64,000 nt of DNA from Tolypeutes matacus (lineage: Eukaryota; Chordata; Mammalia; Cingulata; Chlamyphoridae): contig JAKSZT010054399.1 of NCBI GenBank assembly GCA_026826555.1, forward strand, positions 3,787,627 through 3,851,626, in the 5' to 3' direction. Under the pieces are notes generated by a model, which did no database searches, was not told the origin of the DNA, and saw only the letters and a program-made list of their open reading frames with translations. Within the stretch, counting starts at the first letter, position 1, and each line of letters begins with the position of its first letter. Below are positions 45,840-57,271 of the stretch, one piece after another. Position numbers and translations under genes: made by a program.

Positions 45840-46800
45840 AGTCTCACTGTCCTGATTTTGTGATAATCAAGGTAGGCTAAACATTCGCTATATTAGAAAC
45901 CATGCATGTGCCCCCAGACTAGTTTTTTTCCCTAGGTCTGGTTTTTAGAATGCTGGTGATAAACTAAGCCTGATTTATCATATGACCAACCTGTATGGGA
46001 AAAGACTGTAACTTTGGGTATCTTTGGTCAACCTTAAGAGACATAGCAGGGGGATGGATGTGGCTCGGGTGGTTGGGCGTGTCTCCCTTATGGAGAGACC
46101 TGGGTTCGATCCCTGGGACCTCCCGGTAAAAATAAAAAAAGAAAAATACAGAATGTGTGTGGGCCACCAGGCCCTGTGCGCAGGTGCGCTGCCAGACCCC
46201 ACGAGCGAGTGAGCTGCCAGGGCCCATGCATGGGTGAGCCGCCAGGCCCTGCACATGGGTGAGCCGTCAGGCCTGCGAGCCATGCAGCAAGATGATGACA
46301 TAACAGGAGAGTGACACAAGGGAGTGCCAAGATGAAACGCACCGAAAAACCAGGAACTAAGGTGGTGCAGGCAGTAGGACGCCTCTCTCCCACATCGGAG
46401 GTTCCAAGGATCGAATCCCAGTGAAGACCGGAGAAGAATGATGATAAGAGAGGGCAGGAAACGGACAAAGAGAGTTGCCCAGTGAATGGACACAGATAAA
46501 GCAAAAATGGGGGGGGGAGAATAAAAGTAAATAAATAAATACATAAATTCTTTATTTTAAAAAATGTATAAGGGAGGAAGATACAGACTATAGTTAGTAG
46601 TAATACTTTGACGATGCTCTTTCATGATTTGTTAACAGATGCTTCACAACAAAGCGGGGTGTTTGTGGGGGGGTGATGTGTGGGAGCCCTGCATAATATT
46701 ATACATGTTTGTTTTGTAAGTTCACAATGTTTACTGAACACTTATAGTTTATGTATGTTCATATATGAATGATATACTTCAATAAATTGTTTAAAAAAAA
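45840..46800 (+). mobile_element. L1 3' end inserted in outer L1
   Basis: 3'UTR block 'gactatagttagtagtaata' to 'tatacttcaataaattgttt' plus A14, matching 55740-55958. AAAGCTAAAGGAA and AAAGCTAAGGGAA on either side suggest the target duplication. A dimeric SINE (46046-46550) lies inside it. Confidence 0.65.
46046..46550 (+). mobile_element. Dimeric tRNA-derived SINE with GC-rich linker
   Basis: Two tRNA-like units lie in one element. The first has A box TGGCTCGGGTGGTTGG and B box GGTTCGATCCC (about 46050-46125). The second has tggtgcaggcagtagg and GGATCGAATCCC (about 46360-46420). Between them are four imperfect copies of a 'gccaggcccatgcatgggtgagc' type unit. The tail is (AAAT)n-like. It is inserted in an L1 3' end. 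Confidence 0.7.
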
Positions 46801-47439
46801 AAAAAAGCTAAGGGAAGCCACAGAGAAAGAACTAAAGGCTATCAGGAAATGATAAATAAACAAAATGAGAATCTCAGTAATGAGAAAGAAAGTATAAAAA
46901 GGAACCAAAAAGAAACATTAGAGTAGAAGACCACAATAACTGAAATAAAAAAAAATTTCCTAGATGGTTTTAAGAGTAGCTTGGAGGGAGAAGACCCAAA
47001 AGATGGCGACAGAGAAGCAAGCAATAACAATCAGCTCATCCCACAGAGCAACTAATAATTAGCCAGGATCTGTCCAGATCAACTATTTGGGGGACTCTAG
47101 AGACCAGAAGAACCATCAAGGCACTATCAAGGGAAGAACAGGAAGAGAAGACTGACCATCTGTGGTGAAGATTGGTGAGTAGATTCCACCACCTTGCAGA
47201 GGCGGTTGCCCAACCCCCACTGGCAAGGCAGGCTGCCTCCAGACCCACTCCCCAGCTGGAAGCAGAAGCTCTCCTTCCCAAAAGCAGGGGAGGGGAAGTG
47301 GCCTGGCACCAGCTACAGCTATTGATTGGCAAATTCGGCCACTTGGATCCCAATCTTGAGCACAACTGAGGTTTAAACCTGCCCAAGCCACCAAGAAGCC
47401 AGCAGCATTTGTGCTGTCTCCACCTGGGACAGGAATGGA

Positions 47440-48240
47440 AACAGAGGTTGAGGCAGGTCAGTTTAGGAAAAGGAAAGACGCGTCTAAGACATGGCAGAAA
47501 AACATGGCCACGAAATACATGGCCATGGAACCCTGCCTAGAAAGCCCGAGGGAAAGACTGCCTCCAAGAAGGCTGCTGGAAGAACCCACAAGAACCTGGC
47601 CATAAGAACCCCATTTGGGAAGCGGCTGTGGCTCAATCAGTAGGGCTCCCGTTTACCATATGGGAGGCCCCGGGTTCGGTTCCCGGGGTCTCCTGGTGAA
47701 GGCAAGCCCGCCCGCGCGGCGTGGTTAGCTGACCCAGCGAGCTCAAGCAGCAAGGGGAGGATAAATGAATAAATAAATAAAATCTTTAAAAAAAGAACCC
47801 CATTTGGAATGAGATTGGAATGAGATCTCATTCGGGGTCAAGGGAAAGCCCCAAATACCCTCAAGGAGCTTCACCATTGGGCCCTCTGGGGAACTGATGG
47901 GTAGGATAATCAATCAGAACTGCAGACAGCTGGGGCCCCTCCCCTGAACATTAGCAAGGAGCGGAATAATTAATAGATTAATAAAGGTAATGCCATAAGC
48001 CAAATCGCTCTCTCTGCCTGGAGGAGCCCGCACCTACATCTGCGGATGTGTAATCTGCTCTTTTCTCCCATTTCTGTTCTCTTCTCCCATTTTCTCAATA
48101 AACTACTGGCTTAACTAAACTGGCATGTTCTTAAATTCTTTTATGTAACGTAGCCAAGAACCTAGAGGAATCCATCATCTCCCTACTTCGCCCGACTTCA
48201 GGGTGACTGAAAAATACACCAGTCCCCCGGGGCAGTAGGG
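47440..48240 (+). mobile_element. ERV LTR (gammaretrovirus-like layout) inside inner L1 5'UTR
   Basis: Unlike L1 sequence; CCAAATCGCTCTCTCTGCCT then a CAATAAAC poly(A) signal at about 48096 and a T/C-rich stretch before a '...CCCCGGGGCA' end are typical of class-I ERV LTRs. The left boundary is uncertain. A SINE (47617-47792) is nested in it. Confidence 0.5.
47617..47792 (+). mobile_element. tRNA-derived SINE, young 'aagcggctgtggctc' subfamily
   Basis: A box TGGCTCAATCAGTAGG, B box GGTTCGGTTCCC, a GC-rich body (gtggttagctgacccagcga) and tail aatgaataaataaataaa followed by atctttaaaaa. Exact target duplication AAGAACCCCATTT at 47604-47616 and 47793-47805. It lies within an ERV LTR. Confidence 0.92.
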
Positions 48241-48319
48241 ATCACATCCAGCACACCCTTTGTGGAAAGCCACTATTCAGGGCCCCATACCCAGCAGGGG
48301 TGGAAACTGAACACTTTTT

Positions 48320-48960
48320 TAGGGCAGAGCACGCAGATTCACACTGGGTCCAAAGTGCCCCTGGTTGGAGAGGAAGCACACACTCTCTAGCAGGCAGATT
48401 TACCCCGCCTACCTTGAAGGGCTGTTGCACACTCTGTGCCCTAGGACAGAGAGGAAGTATGCATTCTCTCATGGGTAGGATGGGCAGATTCACCCCATCC
48501 ACCTTAAAAGGGCTGCTGCTGTGGAGCAGGTATAGCTCAGTGGTTGAGGACATATCCTAGGTTCATACCCCGTCCCCCACACCGTACCTTTGGAAAAAAA
48601 AAAAGGCAGGGGACTGCTGCACACTTGGCCGCAATGCACCCCTGGAAGGGAAGTACACACTCTCTTGGGCAGTGTAACCAGAGTCACCTCACCCACCTTG
48701 AAGGGCCGCTGCACACTCTGCACCCCTGGACAGGGCAGGCAGATTCACCCCGTCCATCTTAAAAGGGCACTGCACACTTGGCTCCAACACCCCCTGGAAG
48801 GAGGGGAAACACACACTCTCTCAGTGGGCAGTGCAGGCAGATTCTTCCTGCCCACCTTAAACAGCTGCTGTACTCTGATCCCCAAGGTGCCCCGCCAAGA
48901 GCCATCTGGTCACTCTCTCTCAAGACAGTGCAGGCAGAATCACCTTGATCACGTGGGGGT
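48320..48960 (+). repeat. Tandem 90-110 bp repeats in L1 5'UTR
   Basis: The block 'ggcagattcaccccgtccac' / 'cttgaagggctgctgcacac' recurs at about 48393, 48484, 48685, 48738, 48835 and 48929, with variation. One unit contains a SINE (48521-48604). The open frames of 60-160 codons here come from these repeats. Confidence 0.7.
48521..48604 (+). mobile_element. tRNA-derived SINE (monomeric) inside an L1 5' region
   Basis: Head GGAGCAGGTATAGCTCAGTG, a worn B box region, then gtacctttgg and A11. Confidence 0.75.
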
Positions 48961-49539
48961 GGCAGCTGATCAGAGAACTCAGATCTCAGGAGCTGGGAGC
49001 TGTGCAACAGTTTCATCCTGGGTAGGCTGGCAACATCAGCCTCTATCACCCCCTCACCAGGCTAAAGTTAGCTGAGAATTAAAGGCACAGAATAACCTTA
49101 AGGTGGCAGGGAACAACTAGATAAAGAGTGCAACCTGCTGGGTACTTCAGGGAAGCCTAGATTGGGGGAGATATCAAAGAGAAGATTGGAGGCCTTTAGG
49201 GCCTCTTCTCCAGAGAATATTGGACTCAATCTATACTCTCTTCATAGGTCCCCTGAGCCTGTTCTAACTGGGAAACCAGAGCTGGGAAGGCTGTCTCCAG
49301 GGAGACACTTCTACCACAGAGGAGGAACAGAGGAAACTTTAGCAAAAAGCCAATCAATAAGAAAGGTATAAGCTAAAGAGAGAAACTGAACACAGAATAA
49401 AACATAAAAAATCAGATGTCAAGACACCAGCAAAAACTTACAAGCCATACAAGAAACAGGAACATATGGCCCAGCCAAAGGAACAAATTAATCCTTCAGA
49501 TAAAACATAGTATTTGAGATATCCAAACAAATCTCCTTA

Positions 49540-50425
49540 TCACCGATATACAAACAAATCTCCTTAATAAATTCAATGAGATGGCTAAAGAGATTAAGGA
49601 TATAAGAAAACACTGGTTGAACACAAAGAAGAATTTGAAAGTTTGCAAAACAACAACAACAACAAAAGAAAAACAGATCTTATGGGAATGAAAGACACAA
49701 TGAAAGAGATTAAAATACACTGGAGGCCTTTAATAGCAGATTTGAATTGGTTGAGTACAGAATAAGTGAGTTGGAGGACAGAGCATCTGAATTTGAAAAG
49801 ACAGGTAAACAGAAAGAGAAAAGGATGAAAAAAAATGGAACAGGATCCCAGGGAATTGAATGACAACATGGAACACACAAACATGCACATTATAGGTGTC
49901 CTATAAAGAGAACGGAAAAGGGGCAGGAAAATATTTGAGGAAATAATGACCAAAAATTTCCCAACCCTTATGAAAGGCATAAATATCAATATCCAAAAAG
50001 GACAACTCACCCCAAACAGAATAAATCCTACTAGATCTACTCTGAGACACCTACTATTCAGAATATCAAATACCAGAGATGAAGAGAAAATTCTGAAAGC
50101 AGCAAAAGAAAAACAATTCATCACATACAAAGGATGCTCAAGTAGACTAAGTACTGATTTCTCATCAGAAACCATGTAGGTGAGAAGGCAGTGGCATGAT
50201 ATATTAAAGGTTCTGAAAGAGAAAAAGTGCCAGCCAAGAATTCTTTATTCGGCAAAACTGTCCTTTAAAATTCAGGATGAGCTGAAAGTCTTCACAGATA
50301 AGCAAAAGCTAAAAGAGTATGTCACCAAGAGACCGGATTTACAAGAGATCCTTAAGAGAGTGCTGCAACCTGGAAGGAAGACGAGAGAGAGGCTTGGAGA
50401 AGAGAGAAGAAATGAAGATTATTAG
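49540..50425 (+). pseudogene. L1 ORF1 (RNA-binding protein), broken
   Basis: ORF1p is the L1 RNA chaperone (coiled coil, RRM, C-terminal domain). Only the last about 160 codons are fairly continuous (49946-50425): RRM and CTD with EEKILKAAKEKQFITYKG and EWHDILK-like RRQWHDILKVLK. A TAG stop separates the two parts at about 50177-50179 and the coiled-coil part has several stops. Confidence 0.8.
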
Positions 50426-50749
50426 TAAGGGTAACAAAAAGGGTAAAAAGACAGATAATAGTTAAGATAGGTCAATGGAAAGTTGAAAGATGTAATGAAG
50501 TAAGTAATTCCTTTGCAATAATAATGTTCGTTAAATTTTAATGGATTGAACTCCTCAATTAAAAGACACAGACTAGCAGAATAGATAAAAAATATATATA
50601 TCAGCCATTTGTATGCTGTCTACAAAAGGCTCACCTTATACACAAAGACACAGATAGACGGAAAGAAAAAGGTTGAAAAAAGACATTCCACGCAAACAGT
50701 AATCAAAAAAGAGCTGGAGTAGTAATACTAATATCAGACAAAATAGCCT

Positions 50750-51262
50750 TTATTTATTTATTTTTTTAATTAATTTATTTTTTATTGTGGGTAAAAATCA
50801 AATTTTTCACAATACATACCAATATTTATAAAATGATATATAAATATATATGCATATGTGTGCATTTGCTTACAAAAATGTTATATATATTTTAAAAGGT
50901 GCTTAGATTACCTAAATATTACATGGAAACTACAGGGATTCCCATATCCCCCACCTCCCACACCTCCCACCACATCCCACACAAACATCTCCCACAAGTG
51001 TGGCCCATCACCCTCAATGGACCTACACATCCTGGGGCCTTGCCATCAACCATAGACCACAGTTCACATAGTAGACCACACTCTCTTCCACACAGTTCTG
51101 AATGGTGTGTGCTGATTTAAAATGGCCTACATCTGTTGCCACAACGGCACTCCGGACAACCTCCAAGTCCCGAAAAAGCCCCTGTATTTCAACTGCACAT
51201 CCCCTCCCTGCCCTGAAAGTGTCCAGTGGCCACCGGCTCCACCTCACTGTTATAATTTCTTC
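50750..51262 (-). mobile_element. L1 3' end fragment, minus strand, inside L1 ORF2
   Basis: A T-rich run at 50752-50790 (reverse tail), then AT-rich and G-rich (minus strand) 3'UTR-like sequence. It splits the ORF2 block 'gacaaaatagcctttat | ...acaaaactgctgtaagagatg'. The target duplication is unclear. Confidence 0.55.
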
Positions 51263-52031
51263 CATTACAAAACTGCTGTAAGAGATGAAGAAGGACATTA
51301 TATATTAATAAAAGAAGCAATTCACCAAGAAGACATAACAGAAATATTTATGCACCTAACCAGGGTGCCCAAAATACATGAGGCACACACTTGCAAAACT
51401 GAAGAGAGAAATAGAGGTCCTACAATAAGAGCTGGAGACTTCAATAAAATACTCTCATCTTTGGATAGAACTGGTCAAATAACTTGAATAATATGATAAA
51501 TGAACCCGACCTCAGAAGTATCTATAGAGCACTGCACCCCAAATCAACAGGATATACATACTTTTCAAGTGCTCATGACTCTTTCTCCAGGATAGACCAT
51601 ATATTGGGTCACAAAACAAGTCTCAATAAATTTAAAAAGATTGAAATTAAACAAATCACTATCTCTGATAATAATGGAATGAATCTGGAAAACAACAACA
51701 GGTGGACAAAGGGAAAACTCACATATATATGGACGTTAAACAACACTCAAACAATCAGTGGGTCAAAATAGAAATCGCAAAAGAAATCAGTAAATATTTT
51801 GAGATGAATAAAAATAAGAACACAAGATATCAAAACTTATGGGATGCAGCCAAGGCAGTGCTGAGAGGGAAATTTATAGCCCTCAACACTTACATTAAAA
51901 AGGAAGAAAGAGCTAAAACCAAACATCCAACTGAACATCCACCAGGAACTAGAAAAAGAACAGCAAAGTAATCCCAAAGAAAGCAGAAAGAAAGAAATAA
52001 CAAAGATTAGGGCAGAAATATATGAAATTGA

Positions 52032-52078
52032 GAATGAATGAATGAATGAATGAATGAATAAATAAATAAATAAATAAA
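52032..52078. repeat. (GAAT)n(AAAT)n tetranucleotide repeat
   Basis: About seven GAAT units followed by five AAAT units within the broken L1 ORF2. It interrupts the frame. Confidence 0.9.
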
Positions 52079-53194
52079 GAGAGAGAGAATCAACAAAATC
52101 AAAAGTTGATTCTTTGAGATCAACAAAATTGACAAACCCTTAGCTAGACTGACAAAGAAAAAAAGAAGATACAAATAATAAAATGAGAAATAAGATAGGA
52201 GACATTATTACTGACCCTACAAAAATAAAAGACATCATAAAAGGATAGTATGAACAACTGTACACCAAAAAACTAGACAATACAGATGAAATGGACAAAT
52301 TCCTAGAAACACATGTACAACCTACACTGATTCTAAAAGAAACAGAAGACCTCAAGAAGCCAATCACAAATAAGGAGATTGAGACAGTCATCAAAAAACA
52401 CCCAAAAATGAAAATCCCAGGTCCAGATGGCTTCACAGATGAATTCTACCAATTAATTCAAAGAAGAATTACTATCTTATTCAAATTCTTCCAAAATATA
52501 GAACAGGAGGGAACACTACCAAACTCAGTCTATAAAGCCAAATTACCCTAATACCAAAGCCAGATAAAGATAAAATGAAAAAAAGAAAATTATAGACCAA
52601 TTTCTCTAGCAGATATAGATGCAAAAATCCTCAACAAAATACCTGCTAATTGAATCCAACAGCACATTAAAAGAATTATACTTCATGATCAAGTGGGTTT
52701 TATCTCAGATATGCAAGGGTGGTTCAACAGAAGAAAATGTGATACATCACATTACTAAATTGAGGAAGAAAAACCACTTGATCATCTCAATTGATGCGGA
52801 AAAGGAATTTGACAAAATCCACATCCTTTCTTGATAAAAACTCTCCAAAAGATAGGAATAGAAGGAAATATTCTCAATATGATAAAGTGCAAATATGAAA
52901 AACCCACAGCTGACATTGTATTCAATGGAGAAAGGCTGAAAGCTTGCCCGCTGAGATTGAGAACAAGACAAGGATGCCTACTATTACCACTATTACTCAA
53001 TATCGTGCTAGAGTTCTAGCTAGAGCAATTAGGCAAGAAAGCAATTAGGCAAGAAATAGGAAAGGAAGAAGTAAACCTTTCACTATTTGCTGATGACATG
53101 ATCCTATATCTAGAAAACCCTGAAAATAAACAACATAGCCACTAGAACTAAAAGACAAGTTCAGCAAAGTGGCAAGATATAAGATTAATAAACA

Positions 53195-53376
53195 GGGAAG
53201 CGGCTGTGGCTCAATCAGTAGGGCTCCCGTTTATCATATGGGAGGCCCCGGGTTCGGTTCCCGGGGCCTCCTGGTGAAGGCAAGCCTGCCCGCACGGCGT
53301 GGTTAGCTGACCCAGCAAGCACAAGCAGCAAGAGGGGGATAAATGAATAAATAAATAAAATCTTAAAAAAAAAAAA
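53195..53376 (+). mobile_element. tRNA-derived SINE, young subfamily, in L1 ORF2
   Basis: Same structure as the element at 47617. Exact 14-bp target duplication AAGATTAATAAACA (53181-53194 and 53377-53390), which shows the L1 reading frame was continuous across this point before insertion. Confidence 0.93.
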
Positions 53377-55958
53377 AAGATTAATAAACAAAATTCAGTA
53401 GCATTTCTAAATACTACTAATGAGCAATCTGAGGAGGAAGTCAGGGAAAAAATCCTACTTACAACAGAGAATCAAATATTTAGGAATAAACTTAACCAAG
53501 GTCATAAGGGACTTGGATTTGGAAAACTACAAAACACTGCTAAAAGAAATCAAAGAAGACCTAAATAAATGGAAGGATATTCCATGTTCATGGATTGGAA
53601 GACTAAACATTGTTAAGATGTCAATTCCACATAAATTTTTCTACAGATTCAACACAATCCCAACAAAACTTCTAAAAACCCTTTTTACGGAATTGGAAGG
53701 GCCAATTATCAAATTTATTTTTAATGGTAATAGATCCTGAATAGCCAAAAATATCTTAAAAAGGAAGAACAAAGTTGGAGGACTTTCGCTTCAGGACTTT
53801 AAAGCATATTACTTAGCTACAATAGTAAAAATAGCATATAGATAGATATATTGACCAATGGAATAGAAATGAGTATTTAGAAATAGGTACTCAAATTTAT
53901 GGCAAAGTGATTTTTGACAAGGCTGTCAAGCCCACCCAGCTGGGCCAGAACAGTCTATTCAACAAATGGTGCTGGGAGAACGGGATATCCATATCCAAAA
54001 GAAAGAAGGACCCCTATCTCACACCTTATACAAAAATTAACTAAAAATGGATTAAAGACCTAAATATAAATGCTACAACCATAAAACTCCTAGGAGAAAA
54101 TGTAGGGAAAGATCTTCAGATCTTGTGGTAGGTGGTGGTTTCTTAAATCTTACACCCAAAGTACAAGCAATAAAAGAAAAAATAGATAAACGGGATCTCT
54201 GCAAACTTAAACACTTTTGTGCTTCAAATGACTTTATCAAGAAAGTGAAAAGGCAGCCTATTAAATGGAAGAAAATATTTGGAAATCACATATCTGACAA
54301 GAGTTTGATATCCATGTTATATAAAGACATCATACAACCCAACAGAAAAAAAAACAACCACAAGCAATCCAATTAAAAAATGGGCCAAAGACTTGAACAG
54401 ACGTTTCTCCAAAGAGGAAATACAAATGGCCAAAAAGCACATGAAAAAATGTTCAACATCATTAGCTATTAGGGAAATGCAGATAAAAACTACACTGCAA
54501 TATCATTTCACACATTATAGAATGGCCATTATTACAGAAACAGAAAACTATACGTGGAGAATGTGGAGAAATAGAATCACTCCTTCACTGTTGGTGGGAA
54601 TGTAAAATGGTGCAGCCTTTGTGGTAGACAGTTTGGCAGTTCCTCAAGAAACTAAATATAGAACTGCTATAGGATCCAGCAATCCCATTTCTAGGAATAT
54701 ATTCAGAAGAACTGAAAGCAAGGAAGCAAACTGACATTTGCACACCGATTTTCATAGCAGAATTATTCACAATTGCTAAAAGATGGAAACAACCCAAGTG
54801 CCCATCAACTGATGAGTAGATAAACAAAATGTAGCATACACATAAATGGAATACTATTTAGCTGTATGAAGAAATGTAATCAGGATGCATATGACAACAT
54901 GGATGAAACTTGAGACATTATGTTGAATGCAATAAGTCAAACACAAAAGGACAAATATTGCATGGCCTAATATGAACTAAAATGAGAAGTAAACTCATGG
55001 AGGTAAACTCTAGAGTATAGGTTCCCAGGAAATTGAATGTGGGTTGAAAATGGGAGCTGATGTTTAATGTATGTAGAATTTTTAATAAGGTTTATTATAA
55101 ATGTGTGGAAATGAATAGAGTTGATGGTAATGCATTATAGTGAGTATAACTAACACTGCTAATTTATAAATGTGATTGTGGCTGAAAGGGGAAGTCTGTG
55201 GATGTAATATTTCAATTGAAAGGAAGCTAGAGAATTATGTAGGGACTGTTTAACAGTGATTTTGGTGATAGATGGAGATTGTGGTTAATAGGTATAAGAA
55301 TGTTCTTCCTTTACAAAGTACTAAGTATATGTTGATACATTGGAAAAGTACATCAAGTTTAACTTATGGATTATAGTTAATAGTAATATTGTAATATTTT
55401 TGCAGCAATGGCAAAGAAAATATATCAATACTAAGAGACAACAATAGGGGATATAAAGATGTATGGCATTTTTCCTTTTGGAGTAATGAAAATGTTCTAA
55501 AGTTGACTGAGGTGATGACAGCATAATTCTGTGATGAATATGAAAGCCACTGAGTGTACACTTTGAATGGATTGTACAAAGCACAGGACTGTGTAACACA
55601 GTGACTCCTGTGGTAGAAGATGGAATATGGTTAGCAGAACAAATTTGAGAACATTCTCTCATGAACTCTAACAAGAATATAATACTAATACAGGGTGTCA
55701 TTAACCAGATAGGTTGGGGGAAAAATACCCTAAATGTAAGATATTGGCTATAGTTAGTAGTAATATCATGATGATGTTCTTTCACACTTTGTAACAATTG
55801 TTTCACAACAATGCAAAGTGTTAGTGATGAGGTAATGTATGGGAGCCCTGTATGAGTGTTTGTTTTGTAAGTTCACAACTTATACTACACATTTATTGTT
55901 TATGGATGTTCATGTATGAATAATAAACATCAATTTAAAAAATAAGTTTAAAAAAAAA

Positions 55959-56440
55959 AGAGTAGATTGGAGCTGGGAGTAGAAATCAGTGAACTTGAAG
56001 ACAAGACAATAGAAATGACTCAAACTGAGGAGCAGAAAGAAAAAAGAACGAAGAAAAATGAACAGAGCCTAAGACATGTGAGAGCCATCATCAAGTATGC
56101 ATTATGGGAATCCAAGGAGAAAAGAAAGGGAATATTAAAAGAAATAATGCCAGAAGATTTCTCAAATTTAACAAAAGACATGAAGATACACATTCAAGAA
56201 GCTCAAACCCCTCAGAGTATAAACTCAAAACAGGATAAACTATGCCAAGAAACATTATATCCAAACTGTCCAGTGCCAAAGACAGAAAGAATCCTGAAAG
56301 CTGCAACAGAAAAGCAATATGTCATGTACTAAGGGGTCCCAATAAGATTAAATGCCTATTTCCCATCAGATATTATGGAGGTAAAGCAACAGTGTGATGA
56401 AATATTTAAAGTGCTACCTAAAAGTAGAAGAATCTCATGG
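55959..56440 (+). mobile_element. Outer L1, ORF1 (right part)
   Basis: Continues the outer L1 after the inner L1. An open stretch of 121 codons (55967-56332) is coiled-coil ORF1: ELEDKTIEMTQTEEQKEK..., then MPEDFSNLTKDMKIHIQEAQ. It includes ERILKAATEKQYVMY of the RRM start, then stops. Confidence 0.7.
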
Positions 56441-57078
56441 TACCCAAGAATAGCCCACTCCACCCCTCACCAGAGTTTGGCAGAGAACTAGGGCTGTGTT
56501 TGCAGGGCAGTTCCCTGGCCCTAGCGCCTCAACGAGTAGAGTAACCCCCGTGCACATACTAGGAGCATGTAGGCTTGAATCAATCTATCAGGTGGTGGCC
56601 TGAAGGGCTCAGCATCCCAGAACTTGCCCTGCATTTAGAAGGCAGCTCATAGAACTCTCCTACAGAACACTGTGGGGGAGAAGTCCAGTAGTCACCTGGG
56701 AAAAGGGATTACTGTCTATAGGCCATATGGTAAAATGCTTGGGACGAGGAGGAAACTATTTCCTAGGGAAGGGAAGTCACACCTGTATAAATGGGGGAAT
56801 TCCCAAGGCCACATGAGCATGTCAAGAAAAGACATATGTGCATGAAGGATCAGGACAGCCCCTACATTTTGGCCTCGAGCTATTCTCTAAACTCATTGTA
56901 TGCATAAGCTCTGAAGAAGAGCACTTACAAAGGTGAGTGTGCAAAGACTGGACAAGGTGTTCTTTTTTTGTTCTTTTTTTTATTATTAACCTCTTGGCAT
57001 TCAGTGAAACTTCTGTCTTAACACTAACTGGACATAAGCTTAAAAAACAGACACATTGGAGTCTAAATTCCAACAACA

Positions 57079-57271
57079 TGGGAGGCGGCTGTGGCTCAAT
57101 CAGTGGGGCTCCCGTTTGCCATATGGGGGGCCCCGGGTTCAGTTCCCGGGGCCTCCTGGTGGGGGTGGGCCCGCCTGCATGGCATGGTTGGCTGACCCGG
57201 CGAGCGCAAGCAGGAGGGGGGGGATAAATGAATAAATAAATAAAATCTTAAAAAAAATAATAATAATAAAT
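57079..57271 (+). mobile_element. tRNA-derived SINE, young subfamily
   Basis: Same structure, with body change gtggttggctgacc. Exact 14-bp duplication AAATTCCAACAACA (57065-57078 and 57272-57285). Confidence 0.92.

Larger units (their letters stand above)
43960..46972 (+). mobile_element. Outer L1, 5'UTR and ORF1 start (left part)
   Basis: Opens with an 'aagatgctccagggctccat' type promoter start, then a long 5'UTR, and from about 45670 the region before ORF1 ('ggcttggaacataccaaaga'). It is broken by an ERVL-like LTR (44190-44935) and an L1 3' end (45840-46800), and continues at 55959-56440 after a 9-kb inner L1. The related copy at 56430-57600 gives the same order. Confidence 0.75.
51262..54930 (+). 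pseudogene. L1 ORF2 (endonuclease and reverse transcriptase), broken
   Basis: Endonuclease end (AGDFNKILSSLDRTGQ), RT fingers (KKHPKMKIPGPDGFTDEFYQ), RT YADD-type core seen as [13 protein letters not shown] near 53090-53115, and the C-terminal Cys-rich end. Several frameshifts, a SINE at 53195-53376 and in-frame stops make it inactive. Confidence 0.85.
46990..55958 (+). mobile_element. Inner near-full-length L1 (about 9 kb with nested insertions)
   Basis: Starts with a YY1-like 'aagatggcgac', followed by a long GC-rich 5'UTR to about 49150, ORF1 (about 49540-50425, with the TYKGCSSRLSTDFSSE and QPRILYSAKLSFKIQ blocks of ORF1p), and ORF2 (about 50560-54930: endonuclease, reverse transcriptase with [16 protein letters not shown]-terminal DKYCM-like end). 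The 3'UTR ends in A10. Flanked by AAGAGTAG(C/A)TTGGAG on both sides. Both ORFs are broken by stops. It holds an ERV LTR, four other insertions and a SINE. Confidence 0.85.

Noticed and set aside
46012..46504. tRNA genes suggested by A- and B-box sequences in SINEs
   Set aside because: No cloverleaf with proper acceptor stem; they are followed by SINE bodies and A-rich tails.
48242..49075. Open frames of 86-161 codons with repeated peptide motifs, looking like a repeat protein
   Set aside because: They come from tandem nucleotide repeats in an L1 5'UTR; they appear on both strands and no start or splice context supports them.
50858..51120. Proline/histidine-rich frames of 65-73 codons
   Set aside because: They lie in a minus-strand L1 3' end fragment inserted in ORF2; low-complexity CCCACC-type DNA creates the pattern.
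55321..55806. Minus-strand frame of 161 codons
   Set aside because: Lies over the L1 3'UTR in antisense; no homology seen and no splice or start support.
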